Assembly: GCF_014696385.1 (NCBI RefSeq)
Contig: NZ_JACJQB010000016.1
Coordinates: 1-64,000 of the forward strand
Length of the DNA stretch: 64,000 nucleotides
DNA from: Pseudanabaena mucicola FACHB-723
GTDB taxonomy: Bacteria > Cyanobacteriota > Cyanobacteriia > Pseudanabaenales > Pseudanabaenaceae
Direction: 5' to 3'
The translations under genes were made by a program, and so were the position numbers. A model generated the notes under the pieces. The model saw nothing but the letters and a program-made list of their open reading frames with translations, was not told where the DNA came from and did not search any database. This document shows, piece after piece, positions 10,161 through 18,862 of this stretch (its first letter is position 1; each line of letters starts with the position of its first letter).

Positions 10161-10184
10161 ATCAAATCAAAAGCTTTTCATTTC

Positions 10185-10281
10185 TATAGGACTTACGCAA
10201 AAGAACGTAAAGTAGGGGCAATTCATGAATTTCTCCTACTTTGCCCTGCGGATTTCAAGTCATTTTTGCGTAAGTCCTATA
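10185..10281. mobile_element. 97-bp MITE-like element, TATAGGACTTACGCA ends
   Basis: Terminal inverted repeats 10185-10202 and 10264-10281 (TATAGGACTTACGCAAAA and its near-perfect complement) flank a short non-coding core with a GGGGCAATTCATGAATT motif. The outermost TATA could include a TA target duplication. GGACTTACGCA ends are, from memory, common on non-autonomous elements in cyanobacteria. It sits just downstream of the transketolase gene and abuts a palindromic element on its right. Confidence 0.75.
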
Positions 10282-10360
10282 AAACCCAGAAGCGTGATTC
10301 GTTTGCGTAGCAGTCGAATCACGCTTCTGGGTTTTAAGGTTATTTATGCTGAACTACTTA
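10281..10360. repeat. Palindromic element, copy A (21-bp stem, right flank)
   Basis: Arms 10281-10301 and 10315-10335 pair perfectly (AAAACCCAGAAGCGTG type). The right flank 10336-10360 ends in AACTACTTA and is identical over 25 bases to the flank of copy D at 38232-38256. The matching left flank (AAGTAGTT type) seen in copies B and C is absent here, because the MITE at 10185-10281 abuts the stem. Confidence 0.8.
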
Positions 10361-10387
10361 GCATAGGCACAAAATGCCAAATTGCTT

Positions 10388-11161
10388 CTATAACAAAAAT
10401 AGAAAGCCCACAATAACTAATAAGCTAAAAATGATTTGATTAAACATTGGTTGGGGAATCCATCGATTTACCTTACCGCCGATGTAAACCCCTAGAAAAA
10501 TACTCGGTAAAGACCATAAAAATAAATTCCAAACTATGGGAGTCCATAGACCAACGATGCCATGCCCTGCAATGGTGGCAATCCCTGAGAATAGAAAATA
10601 ACATTGCATCGTTGCTCGAAAATAGTCAGGTCGCCAACGACGGAGCGTTCCATAAATAGCGATCGGAGGACCATTAGTGTTGTATGCACCTCCGAGAATA
10701 CCTGCGATAAATCCAAAGATAAAGGCATATTTTTCATTTTGAAGGCGAGGCATTCTTGGCGTAACGAGGTTACCTATACCATAAAGGATTAGCAGCAACC
10801 CAAGAATTACTTTAACTAATCGTTCAGGAGCATAGTTGAGAAGTAATAGTCCAAAGGGAACGCCGATAATCGTCGCAATAATCAACCGCCAAGCTGATTT
10901 AAAGTCAACGGATTTAGGATCACTGATCAGGATTGTGAGACTAATCATGAATCCCATAAAAGCAACGACTGGAGAAGCAGTCTGGAGGCTCATAATTAGT
11001 CCCAGCAATGGCATAGCAAGTAAAGCATCGCCAAACCCCACAGCAGAACGGACAAATGTACAAGCAAAAAGAATAAAAGCTGTCAAAACTGTCAGGGTTG
11101 GTGATGTCATGAATTCACTATTCTGCAATAGGTAAGAATAAGCATCGCTCATTCTTACCAT
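10388..11161 (-). CDS. TauE/SafE-family anion exporter
   Basis: The 257-residue membrane protein has about seven or eight helices and the family pattern: FVRSAVGFGDALLAMPLL near the start, and GFIAGILGGAYNTNGPPIAIYG in the second half. TauE/SafE proteins export sulfite, sulfoacetate and related organic anions (known for some members). Its ATG (11159-11161) directly follows the TAA (11162-11164) of the upstream YeiH-type gene, so translation is very likely coupled. Next to an AsfAB-like and sulfonate-importer cluster, export of sulfite released by desulfonation is a reasonable inference. An internal ATG (residue 18) is an alternative start. Confidence 0.85.
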   Translation of the reverse strand: MVRMSDAYSYLLQNSEFMTSPTLTVLTAFILFACTFVRSAVGFGDALLAMPLLGLIMSLQTASPVVAFMGFMISLTILISDPKSVDFKSAWRLIIATIIGVPFGLLLLNYAPERLVKVILGLLLILYGIGNLVTPRMPRLQNEKYAFIFGFIAGILGGAYNTNGPPIAIYGTLRRWRPDYFRATMQCYFLFSGIATIAGHGIVGLWTPIVWNLFLWSLPSIFLGVYIGGKVNRWIPQPMFNQIIFSLLVIVGFLFLL

Positions 11162-12181
11162 TTAATAAAATATCTTGACTAATCCATAGCTAAATATAGA
11201 GATAAACAACCAAGAACCTGCACCTAAATATAAAGGTTTAAGTCCAGTTTCACGAAGCTGTTGTAACTTTGTTTCTAAACCCATTGCTGCCATTGAGATT
11301 GTCAATAAGAACTTATTGATTTGCTCGATCGCATTTTTAAGCTCAGTTGGGAAAATATTTAGGCTATTCAGGATAATCAATAGAATGAAATAAAAAATAA
11401 ACCAAGGAATTGCGATCGCAGTTGATGCTTGATGATTATAATGTGGTTTACGATAGGAATATAGATAACTAATACCTACAATGACGGGTGCTAGCCATAA
11501 TACTCTTGACAACTTGGTAATACTTGCTAATTCACCACTAATCGGACTTACTTGATAAGCCGCCGCCAAGACCTGCGCTACCTCATGGATCGATGCCCCG
11601 CACCAAATACCAAAGGTTTCAGGAGTCAGACTGAGCAAAGTTGGTAATAATGGATAGAGGAACATAGATAAAGTTCCAAATATGGTGACGATTGCTACGG
11701 CATAGGTGGTATCGCGATCGGAACTATGAGTAGCGCTACTAGTGGCTACCACGGCGGAAGCTCCACAAATAGAAGTTCCTGACGCGATCAAATAGGTTAA
11801 GCTCTTGCTAACTCCTAATTGTCTTCCTAGGCAGTAGGTAAAGCCAAAGGTGCTAAATAATGTAAATATAATCAATCCAATTCCTTTGACTCCGATTGCC
11901 AAGACCTGCACAAAGCTGAGTTGCATTCCTAAGAGAATAATTGCAAATCGCAAAATTCGTTTCATGGAGAAGGTTACGCCCACTTGGCAATAAGCTGGCA
12001 TTCCGATGATGTTGCGGAATAGAATGCCAAGCATAATCGCGATAATCAATGGACTAAACAGAGCAAATATTGGTAGATTACGCAATAAATAGGCTATTCC
12101 CGCTAAGGCGATCGTCAGGCAAAGTCCATAGATATGTTGAGAAATCCATCTCCAAACTTGAGAAGGTGAAGATATGTCCAT
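11162..12181 (-). CDS. YeiH-family putative sulfate/sulfite exporter
   Basis: The 339-residue membrane protein carries UPF0324/YeiH signatures: LIIAIMLGILFRN, RFAIILLGMQLSF, ASGTSICGASAVVATS and WCGASIHEVAQVLAAAYQ. About ten helices are expected. Members are annotated as putative sulfate exporters and are often regulated by LysR proteins of sulfur metabolism (established as annotation, weakly as biochemistry). It is the first gene of a two-gene unit with the TauE/SafE gene (stop and start touching). Two exporter families in one operon beside a sulfonate cluster suggest removal of excess sulfite or sulfate. Confidence 0.85.
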   Translation of the reverse strand: MDISSPSQVWRWISQHIYGLCLTIALAGIAYLLRNLPIFALFSPLIIAIMLGILFRNIIGMPAYCQVGVTFSMKRILRFAIILLGMQLSFVQVLAIGVKGIGLIIFTLFSTFGFTYCLGRQLGVSKSLTYLIASGTSICGASAVVATSSATHSSDRDTTYAVAIVTIFGTLSMFLYPLLPTLLSLTPETFGIWCGASIHEVAQVLAAAYQVSPISGELASITKLSRVLWLAPVIVGISYLYSYRKPHYNHQASTAIAIPWFIFYFILLIILNSLNIFPTELKNAIEQINKFLLTISMAAMGLETKLQQLRETGLKPLYLGAGSWLFISIFSYGLVKIFY

Positions 12182-12204
12182 CGTTGATATTCTCTATTAT
12201 TTAC

Positions 12205-12368
12205 TGATGTTACGTGGAAGGAATTCCAGCGATGTTGAAGGATCGGGGCTGGCACGGGGGCACAGCCCCTACGCCAAATTTAAATTATTCAGGTAGGGGC
12301 AATCCCCCCGTGGTTGCCCTGCTTTGCCAGCAGCAGGAGATTCATACCTTGAGTTCCACGTAACATTA
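12205..12368. mobile_element. MITE-like element with TGATGTTACGTGGAA ends
   Basis: The inverted ends are TGATGTTACGTGGAA (12205-12219) and its complement (12354-12368, last base varied). They enclose 134 bases with internal GC-rich inverted segments (GGGGCTGGCACGGGGGCA region against GGCAATCCCCCCGTGG). No coding capacity. A second element with the same TAATGTTACGT ends lies at 60666-60802 with a different interior. It occupies most of the 12182-12444 gap. Confidence 0.7.
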
Positions 12369-12414
12369 GTTATTTATACCAATTCACAAAGACATGTAGA
12401 TACTTCTGTGAATT

Positions 12415-12438
12415 AAAAAACAAACCCAGAAAGGGTTT
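12415..12438 (-). terminator. Intrinsic terminator of the mrp operon
   Basis: Read on the minus strand, AAACCC, a short TTTCT loop and GGGTTT are followed by GTTTTTT. This is a compact stem with a U-run, placed just past the Mrp/ApbC stop at 12445. It should end the four-gene transcript that starts at the flavoprotein gene. Confidence 0.7.
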
Positions 12439-12444
12439 TAAAAA

Positions 12445-13551
12445 TTAGGGAACTAAAACACTTTCCTGTGGAAGTTTAATCTGATGGCATGAAGCAAAAC
12501 TGTTATCTAGTGCGATCGCAATTTTATTGAACACCTCTGCAACTGCCGAATGAGGATCGCTAAGGGTAAGTGGAGTGCCGATATCGCCACCTGTGCAGAT
12601 TTTGGCATCAATGGGAACCTGCCCTAATAAAGGTGCTTGTAGTTCATCAGCAAGTTGTTGTCCACCACCACTGCCAAAAATTGGGTTTGGCGTTCCACAA
12701 TGTCCACAGAGTAAATAACTCATATTCTCGATAATACCGAGAACGGGAATGCCAACTCGACGGAACATGTGAATGCTGCGACGGACATCGGCAACAGCAA
12801 CTTGCTGCGGAGTCGTGACCAAAATTACGCCACAGATCGGACTCTCTTGCACAATCGTAATCTGAGCGTCGCCCGTCCCAGGAGGCAAATCAATCAAGAG
12901 ATAGTCCAAGTCTCCCCATTCCACTTCTTGAATGAATTGGGTAATGATTTTGTGGAGAACTGGTCCCCGCCATGCAAGGGGATGATCGGGCGCGGCTAGT
13001 AACCCCACTGACATTACCTTAATCCCATGCGCTTCAAGAGGGATAAAGCGTTGACCTGTGGGTGTGTCCATCACCTTTACATCCTCTTGAGCTAGTCCTA
13101 GCATCTGTGGCACGTTTGGTCCATAGACATCAGCATCTAGTAAACCTACCTTGTTACCTTGCGATCGCAAAGCAGCGGCTAAATTTACGGCTGTTGTCGA
13201 TTTGCCTACGCCACCCTTACCACTGGACACGGCGATCGTGGTGCGAACTCCTGCGATCGTGCACACCTCCACATAGGACTTTTTGCACCAGTCTAGGGAT
13301 GACAACAACTCTATGATTTGCGCTTTGAGAGCAAATTGATGTTTACCCACATAGAGCCGTAGGTACACATAGTCATCGACAATTCGCAGATTTCGCACCA
13401 TGCCCAAACTGACAATATCCATGTTCAGAATTGGCTCGATCACCGTTTTGAGCAGAGATTTTACCGCTAGCTCCTTTACCTCAACTTGAGGATCGGTCGG
13501 TGGTGGAACAGGATGTTCTGCTCTTTGGAAAGGGGAGTTATGGCTAGGCAT
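12445..13551 (-). CDS. mrp: Mrp/ApbC-family Fe-S cluster carrier ATPase
   Basis: The 368-residue protein has an N-terminal MIP18/DUF59-like domain (~20-100), then a deviant-Walker ParA/Mrp ATPase: SSGKGGVGKSTTAVNLAAAL, LDADVYGPNVPQML and the LIDLPPGTGDAQ box. The C-terminal part holds a CGHCG pair matching the CxxC that binds the transferable cluster in ApbC/NBP35 carriers. The start was set at ATG 13551 (MPSHNSPFQ); upstream in-frame codons would lie inside the HEAT gene. The start overlaps the HEAT-gene stop by 8 bases, so the genes are coupled. In this operon it may load clusters onto the neighbouring ferredoxin or flavoprotein (inference); cyanobacteria also use such carriers generally. 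Confidence 0.92.
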   Translation of the reverse strand: MPSHNSPFQRAEHPVPPPTDPQVEVKELAVKSLLKTVIEPILNMDIVSLGMVRNLRIVDDYVYLRLYVGKHQFALKAQIIELLSSLDWCKKSYVEVCTIAGVRTTIAVSSGKGGVGKSTTAVNLAAALRSQGNKVGLLDADVYGPNVPQMLGLAQEDVKVMDTPTGQRFIPLEAHGIKVMSVGLLAAPDHPLAWRGPVLHKIITQFIQEVEWGDLDYLLIDLPPGTGDAQITIVQESPICGVILVTTPQQVAVADVRRSIHMFRRVGIPVLGIIENMSYLLCGHCGTPNPIFGSGGGQQLADELQAPLLGQVPIDAKICTGGDIGTPLTLSDPHSAVAEVFNKIAIALDNSFASCHQIKLPQESVLVP

Positions 13552-14506
13552 TGGAAGTCTCTTGAATGCTATCTTGGATGCTTTGAATGGCGCGTTGGGC
13601 AAAGATACACACATCGCGATCGGGATCATCAAGAGCTTGCTGTAAAGGTGTTAGTGCTATGGGATTGTTTAAAATCCGCAACGCAATTACACCTTCACGG
13701 CGCACGTCTGAATATTCATCGGTTAGAGCTTTGATGAATAGAGGCAAAGTGTGATCGGCGGCGATTTTTTGTAAAGCTTGGAGGCTAAACTTGCGAACTT
13801 GCCAATGCTGATCTTCGGCGGACTTTTCCAAAGCGGCGATCGCATCGGGACTGGCATGGGTGGTGAGAGACTTTGCCGCATTGCGGCGTACTTCCCAATC
13901 TGGATCGTCGGTAACAGCTTTGCAGAGAATGGGTACAACTTCGGCATCCGCTAAATGCCCAAGAGTCAGAGCCGTCGCACGACGGACTGTTGCTTCAGGA
14001 TCGGACATTAGTGCGAGGGCAGGTTCGCAGCGTTCCACCTGATTTAAGTATCTGAGGGTGGTGATTGCCGCTTCCCGTAATTCTGGCAAGGTTGAGTCAA
14101 AGAATGGCATCACATAGGGTAAGCACTGAGCATCATGAATCTTCCGCAATAGAAACAGAATATTCAATTGCATATTGATGTCATCGCGCAGTAGCGCATC
14201 TAGCAATAGCAAAAGATGATCGGGGGCAACCAACTCTCCTAAAGCAGATTTAGCCTCTTCGCGAATATCCTCCACTGGTGAGGAAAGACATTCGACCAAC
14301 GCAGGTACAGCAGCAGGGTTAGCGAGTTCCCATAGGGTGGTAACTGCTAACTTTTGGACAAGGGGGCTTTCATCTTTAACAGCTTCTAGTAACGGCGCGA
14401 AGATTTCTTCATCACCGATATGTTGCAAACTTTTAACTGCTACGAGGCGATCATCCACATTAGGCGATCGCAACATTTCTAACCATTGATCCATTTCACT
14501 ATCCAT
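13544..14506 (-). CDS. HEAT-repeat protein in AsfAB-like operon
   Basis: The 320-residue all-helical protein consists of about nine or ten HEAT/PBS-lyase-like repeats with the recurring pattern DPxxxVRRxAxxxLGxL. Examples are SPLVQKLAVTTLWELANPAA, DPEATVRRATALTLGHLADAE and DPDWEVRRNAAKSL. It has no catalytic motif. Start ATG 14506 is preceded by GGGAGG at 8 bases. It lies between the ferredoxin and mrp genes, 14 bases from the former and overlapping the latter. HEAT repeats of this type serve as scaffolds; in cyanobacteria relatives act as phycobilin lyases or CpcE/F-like chaperones. Position suggests an assembly or docking role for the flavoprotein/ferredoxin pair, which is inference. Confidence 0.85.
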   Translation of the reverse strand: MDSEMDQWLEMLRSPNVDDRLVAVKSLQHIGDEEIFAPLLEAVKDESPLVQKLAVTTLWELANPAAVPALVECLSSPVEDIREEAKSALGELVAPDHLLLLLDALLRDDINMQLNILFLLRKIHDAQCLPYVMPFFDSTLPELREAAITTLRYLNQVERCEPALALMSDPEATVRRATALTLGHLADAEVVPILCKAVTDDPDWEVRRNAAKSLTTHASPDAIAALEKSAEDQHWQVRKFSLQALQKIAADHTLPLFIKALTDEYSDVRREGVIALRILNNPIALTPLQQALDDPDRDVCIFAQRAIQSIQDSIQETSNA

Positions 14507-14520
14507 TATGCGTGCCTCCC

Positions 14521-14748
14521 TTAGCGTAATAGGAATGGAATTTGGACGGTGATCGCATTGGTGGGACATTCCTTTTCGCAAGGAAGACAAAACCAACACT
14601 CATCGTATTTCATATAGGCTTTACCCGTCTCAGGGTTTTTTGCCAATACATCAAGGGGGCAAACTTCAATACAAGCCACACACTTTTCCAAGCATTTAGA
14701 CTCATCGACGATTACAGGTACGTCAACTCGTTGAGTGGTTAAAGCCAT
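14521..14748 (-). CDS. asfB: 2[4Fe-4S] ferredoxin, AsfB/AprB-like
   Basis: The 75-residue protein has two four-cysteine sets: CLEKCVACIEVCP, and later CWFCLPCEKECP. This is the bacterial dicluster pattern and resembles the N-terminal portion of the adenylylsulfate reductase beta subunit. It follows the flavoprotein gene by 73 bases on the same strand. A flavoprotein plus dicluster ferredoxin pair with this appearance is known as AsfA/AsfB in the sulfate-starvation arylsulfonate cluster of Pseudomonas putida (from memory). The probable role is electron transfer to or from the flavoprotein in desulfonation. The ferredoxin fold is certain; the asf label is by context. Confidence 0.82.
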   Translation of the reverse strand: MALTTQRVDVPVIVDESKCLEKCVACIEVCPLDVLAKNPETGKAYMKYDECWFCLPCEKECPTNAITVQIPFLLR

Positions 14749-14821
14749 AATGATTTCTGATACTCCAAACTTTGTATATTGTGAACAAACCTTTGTTGAT
14801 AAGGATTATATGTGATTTCAA

Positions 14822-16525
14822 TTAGCGCACAGCAACGTCATAAACTTCCGTTTCAACATTCACATCCACAATGTAAGGCTCAATCGGACGCTTGAATAGC
14901 ACCATCTGATCGGATTCATCCTTTTTGAGATGCACATGGCAGAACCATTCTTCATTGTTCTTTTCAGGATAATCGACGCGATAGTGATAGAGACCCCAAC
15001 GGCTTTCTTTGCGATAGAGTGACGCTCTCGCCGCCATTTCTGCACAATCACGAATAAAGTGAACCTCCATGCAACGCATCAGTTCATGGGGATCTTGTGC
15101 GCCCATTTGATCGAGGCTAGCATGGTAATTAACGAAATTGCTCAAGCCAATTTCCATGCGGTTAGCCGACTTGGGGGGTTGAAGATAGTCATTGACCAAG
15201 CGGCGCAACTTGTATTCAACTTGGGTATGGGGAATACCATTGGGGCGATCAAGTGGTGCATAGATGCGGGCTTTCTCAGTTGCCACAAATTCAGGATCGG
15301 GATCGAGGTGTTCTAAGCCTTGGACATATTCCACCGCATTCTCCCCAGCGATGCGCCCAAATACAAAGGCTCCAATCATGTAGTTATGGGGAACACTTGC
15401 CATGTCACCAGCAGCATATAGCCCTTTAATGGAAGTTTCCGCTTTCTCGTTGACCCATACGCCCGATGCGCTGTGACCACTACAGAGACCAATCTCGGAA
15501 ATGTTCATTTCTACGCCCTTGGTGCGATAGTTCTCGCCGCGCCCTTGGTGGAATCTTCCTCGGCTAGGACGTTCATTCGCCCAGAGAATTGATTCGATTT
15601 CCGCGATCGTATTCTCATCCAAATGAGTCATTTTAAGCTGAATTGGACCTTTGCCAGAGTTCAATTCTTTCCAAACCTCTAGCATCATTTGTCCACTCCA
15701 ATAGTCACAGCTAATGAAGCGGTTGCCTTCTGCGTTGGCAGTATAACCACCAAAGGGACTAGCAACATAGGCACAGGCTGGGCCGTTGTAATCCTTCATT
15801 AAAGGATTGATTTGGAAGCATTCAATATTGCTTAGTTCTGCACCTGCATGGTATGCCATCGAGTAGCCATCACCTGCATTAGTGGGGTTTTCGTAGGTTC
15901 CATAGAGATAACCAGAGGCGGGTAGTCCTAATCTGCCACAGGCTCCTGTGCAGAGAATCACAGCTTTAGCTTGGATAACTACAAAATCACCATTGCGAAC
16001 GTCAAAGCCAATTGCCCCGATCGCTCGACCATCTCTCACCAATACACGGGTTGCCATGACGCGATTGGTTACTCTTGCCTTGTGGCGTTTAACCTGACGT
16101 GCCAAAATCGTTTTGAGATCCTTACCCTCTGGCATTGGCAACACATATTTACCAACTCGGTGAACCTGCTTGAGATCGTAATCCCCCTGCGTATCCTTTT
16201 GAAACTTTACGCCCCATTGCTCAAGTTCTTGAATGACGGAAAAGCCGAGTTTGCCCGTTTGATAGACGGCATTTTGGTTGAGAATGCCATCATTGGCGAT
16301 TGTGATTTCGCGGACGTACTGCTCTGGAGTAGAATTTCCGGGGATAACTGCCGTATTGACACCATCCATACCCATGGCGATCGCACCGCTACGACGAATA
16401 TTGGCTTTCTCTAGTACCAGAACATCGCCATCTGGATTGGCTTGTTTGGCTTTGATGGCTGCCATCGTTCCTGCTGTACCACCACCAATCACCAAAACAT
16501 CTGTCTTGAGCCATTGAGTATTCAA
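14822..16525 (-). CDS. asfA: AsfA/AprA-like FAD flavoprotein reductase
   Basis: The 567-residue protein belongs to the fumarate reductase/succinate dehydrogenase/AprA flavoprotein superfamily. It has an N-terminal FAD Rossmann motif DVLVIGGGTAGTMAA (~9-23), LEKANIRRSGAIAMGMDG, AVILCTGACGRLG (second dinucleotide region), and LYAAGDMASVPHNYMIGAFVFGRIAGENA near the C-terminal third. It starts with TTG at 16525, supported by a full GAGGAGG Shine-Dalgarno at 8 bases. No ATG fits. It heads the operon with ferredoxin, HEAT and Mrp genes and is divergent from the LysR fusion gene. With the SsuABC-like transporter nearby, a role in oxidoreductive release of sulfur from sulfonates fits; an AprA-type APS reaction is the alternative. 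Confidence 0.8.
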   Translation of the reverse strand: MNTQWLKTDVLVIGGGTAGTMAAIKAKQANPDGDVLVLEKANIRRSGAIAMGMDGVNTAVIPGNSTPEQYVREITIANDGILNQNAVYQTGKLGFSVIQELEQWGVKFQKDTQGDYDLKQVHRVGKYVLPMPEGKDLKTILARQVKRHKARVTNRVMATRVLVRDGRAIGAIGFDVRNGDFVVIQAKAVILCTGACGRLGLPASGYLYGTYENPTNAGDGYSMAYHAGAELSNIECFQINPLMKDYNGPACAYVASPFGGYTANAEGNRFISCDYWSGQMMLEVWKELNSGKGPIQLKMTHLDENTIAEIESILWANERPSRGRFHQGRGENYRTKGVEMNISEIGLCSGHSASGVWVNEKAETSIKGLYAAGDMASVPHNYMIGAFVFGRIAGENAVEYVQGLEHLDPDPEFVATEKARIYAPLDRPNGIPHTQVEYKLRRLVNDYLQPPKSANRMEIGLSNFVNYHASLDQMGAQDPHELMRCMEVHFIRDCAEMAARASLYRKESRWGLYHYRVDYPEKNNEEWFCHVHLKKDESDQMVLFKRPIEPYIVDVNVETEVYDVAVR

Positions 16526-16849
16526 TTTGAAATCCTCCTCGTTTCTAAAGAAAGTCGAACCTGAATCATGGGATAAATCACTTGAGTATTTGTTCGTAAA
16601 ATGTTGCTAACAATACAGACAAAATGACTGCAAGCAAGTTTTAGAGAACTATGTTCATTGCGATCTATTTAATCCCTTGCAGAAATGTAACAATACCGTT
16701 TGTGTTGTATTTCTTGTTTTCATTATGCAATGGATTTCAGGTTTAGTTTATCGAGGTATTTTATAGACTGATAAATTCATTGAATCAATAGAATGTACCA
16801 TTAGATAAAATCATTACAGATAGCTCATCCTATTTTTGTTGTAACTACC
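16526..16849. other. Divergent intergenic region, asfA-like and lysR-SBP
   Basis: These 324 bases separate the divergent flavoprotein and LysR-fusion genes and must hold both promoters. The asfA-like Shine-Dalgarno is at 16534-16540. The rest is AT-rich, with no reading frame or long hairpin. A LysR-type dyad is listed separately. Confidence 0.7.
16769..16787. promoter_or_regulatory. Candidate LysR-type operator (TGAT-N11-ATCA)
   Basis: TGAT (16769-16772) and ATCA (16784-16787) are inverted arms separated by 11 bases, giving the T-N11-A geometry of LysR-family sites. Inside is a second small dyad, ATTCA-T-TGAAT (16775-16785). The site lies 62 bases upstream of the LysR-fusion start, within the divergent region, where autoregulators of this family usually bind. 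A short dyad in AT-rich DNA can arise by chance, so this is a candidate only. Confidence 0.35.
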
Positions 16850-18862
16850 ATGGAAGTTTATCAAATCCGTGTATTTCTTGAAGTGGCTCGGCATTTAAGT
16901 TTTACGGAGGCATCTGACGTTTTAAATCTTACACAACCAGCAGTTAGCGCTAAAATCAAGTCTCTCGAAACGGAATTGGGTACTCCATTATTTCATCGGC
17001 TGGGGCGCAAAATCCAGCTTACAGATGTGGGAGAATTCCTTCTTGAAAATGGTCCTAAACTAATCGATCTAGAAAACGATTTATTGCAGGAAATTGAGCA
17101 TATAAAAAAGGGTAAATCGGGAATAATTAAAATTGGTTGTACTTCAGAAATAGGTAATGGATGGCTGCCAACAAAACTATTTGCGTACCGACAAAAGTAT
17201 CCAAACTTACAAATTCAATGTAATATTTTTGATTCTGTCGAATTGTTATATCGGAGCATCATTAATAATGAGATTGATATTGGCTTCTCAGATATTAATT
17301 TTGCCGATGTTGCCGAAATTTCTTCGATCGCAATTGCATCGATCCGCTACTCGCTGTTTGTGTCTGCTCATCACCCCCTCGCCCACAAAAAGTGGCTTAG
17401 CCTTAGCGATTTAAAGCATCATCCTTGGGTGTTAATGAATTCTGAAGCCCCTAGCCGTAAGGTTTTGGAATCACGCTTGACAGAAATTGGGCTATCTCTT
17501 AGCGATTTTTCTAATGTGGAAACCGTAGACACATCAAGCCTCATGCGAACCTATATGACTCAAGGAGCATATTTGGGCTTTGCTTCTAATTTTGAATTCC
17601 AGTTGGAATGTCAAGCGGGAAACTTAGTCGCAATTTCTTTGCAGGAATTTGCTTTGTCAGGCAGTATCTTTTTACTGACTCCCAAGGGAATTAATGAGAT
17701 TGATGACTTAAATGATCATAAATCATCTAAATCGTCACGGGGGGCTGTAGATCTCACGCCTACGCAGAAATTAGTGAAATTATTACAGGAAAATCAACAT
17801 CAGCAAGTAGATATTAATAATAATGCTAATAATGCGATGCATATGCGATCGCCTAGTTTTGCACTGCGTACCGCTAATAGCAATCGACCCGAAACGCTCA
17901 CCCTCTCGATTGGTATTCAAAATGGCACAATTCCCTCGGTGACGGCAGGATTAATTATTCAGCGTTTGCAGTTGCTATCTCATTTTTTACCCAAAGATGG
18001 GCGCTACAGTGGCATCCAGTTTCAGATTGAATGGCAAAATTTTGCGACGGGTTCACCAATTGTGACGGGGCTAGATTCTGGAACATTGAATATTGGCATT
18101 TTGGGGGACTATCCATTACTACTGAGTGCTTTGCCAAATCCTGAGACATCTCAGTACAACACTCGTTTAGTCAGCTTTGTGTCTAGTAATCCCGATGGTT
18201 CTGGCAATGCCTTCATCGTGCCACATCAATCAAAGGTAGAAACGATCGCTGATCTGCGGGGGCAAAATATTGCTGTGCCATTACGCTCTTCGGCACATGG
18301 CATGGTGATGCGATCGCTCCAAGCAGCAAACCTACTAGATCAGGTGGAATTAATTTCCCTTGAGCATATTCAAGCGATTCGTGGCTTTAACTTTCCCTTA
18401 CATTTAGCCGATAGCTATGCTCATTTCGCACCTTTCCATGATGTCGCTTGCCGTTGTGGAAAATTTCGCTATCTCGCTGATGGCAATCTCGATATTCTGC
18501 CATCCTTTTATGGGGTCGTGGTCAATCATGACCTCGCTGATCGCTATCCTGAAGTGGTGATTGCCTATTTACAATCTCTCAAAGCCGCCCAACATTGGTA
18601 TGACAATACACCCTCAGCCCCTGCTCAGGTTGCCCAATGGACTCGTCTGGATCTAGATTTAGTAACTGAAATTCTCAATGGTTCTTACCATCCTGAACAA
18701 ACAGCACGCTTCTTTTCTGAAACCGTAATCCGTCCCGACTGGCTGAAACTACACATTGACCACCTCAGCAAGATTCCTAATAACGAAAACCTCACCAAAA
18801 TTAATCTAGATCGCTGGATTCAGCCAGAATTTCTCAAGCAAACCTACAAAACGTCGCGGTAA
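16850..18862 (+). CDS. LysR regulator fused to SsuA/NMT1-like binding domain
   Basis: The 670-residue protein has an N-terminal LysR helix-turn-helix (1-60: FLEVARHLSFTEASDVLNLTQPAVS) and a LysR effector domain (~90-295). A short Asn/Gln-rich linker (~310-345) follows, then a second complete periplasmic-binding-protein fold (~350-650). That last part resembles the sulfonate/nitrate binding protein encoded at 20813-22282. Shared blocks include IEW..F/SH.TG.PI, NIGILGDYPL against DIGMMGDFPL, IADLRGQ, SSAHGM and a FAPF...FYGVVV block. It has no signal peptide, so the binding domain is cytoplasmic. Ordinary LysR proteins end near residue 300. The gene is divergent from the AsfA-like operon and convergent with the transporter. 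It likely senses the imported sulfonate, or sulfate status, through two ligand domains (inference). Confidence 0.9.
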   Translation: MEVYQIRVFLEVARHLSFTEASDVLNLTQPAVSAKIKSLETELGTPLFHRLGRKIQLTDVGEFLLENGPKLIDLENDLLQEIEHIKKGKSGIIKIGCTSEIGNGWLPTKLFAYRQKYPNLQIQCNIFDSVELLYRSIINNEIDIGFSDINFADVAEISSIAIASIRYSLFVSAHHPLAHKKWLSLSDLKHHPWVLMNSEAPSRKVLESRLTEIGLSLSDFSNVETVDTSSLMRTYMTQGAYLGFASNFEFQLECQAGNLVAISLQEFALSGSIFLLTPKGINEIDDLNDHKSSKSSRGAVDLTPTQKLVKLLQENQHQQVDINNNANNAMHMRSPSFALRTANSNRPETLTLSIGIQNGTIPSVTAGLIIQRLQLLSHFLPKDGRYSGIQFQIEWQNFATGSPIVTGLDSGTLNIGILGDYPLLLSALPNPETSQYNTRLVSFVSSNPDGSGNAFIVPHQSKVETIADLRGQNIAVPLRSSAHGMVMRSLQAANLLDQVELISLEHIQAIRGFNFPLHLADSYAHFAPFHDVACRCGKFRYLADGNLDILPSFYGVVVNHDLADRYPEVVIAYLQSLKAAQHWYDNTPSAPAQVAQWTRLDLDLVTEILNGSYHPEQTARFFSETVIRPDWLKLHIDHLSKIPNNENLTKINLDRWIQPEFLKQTYKTSR

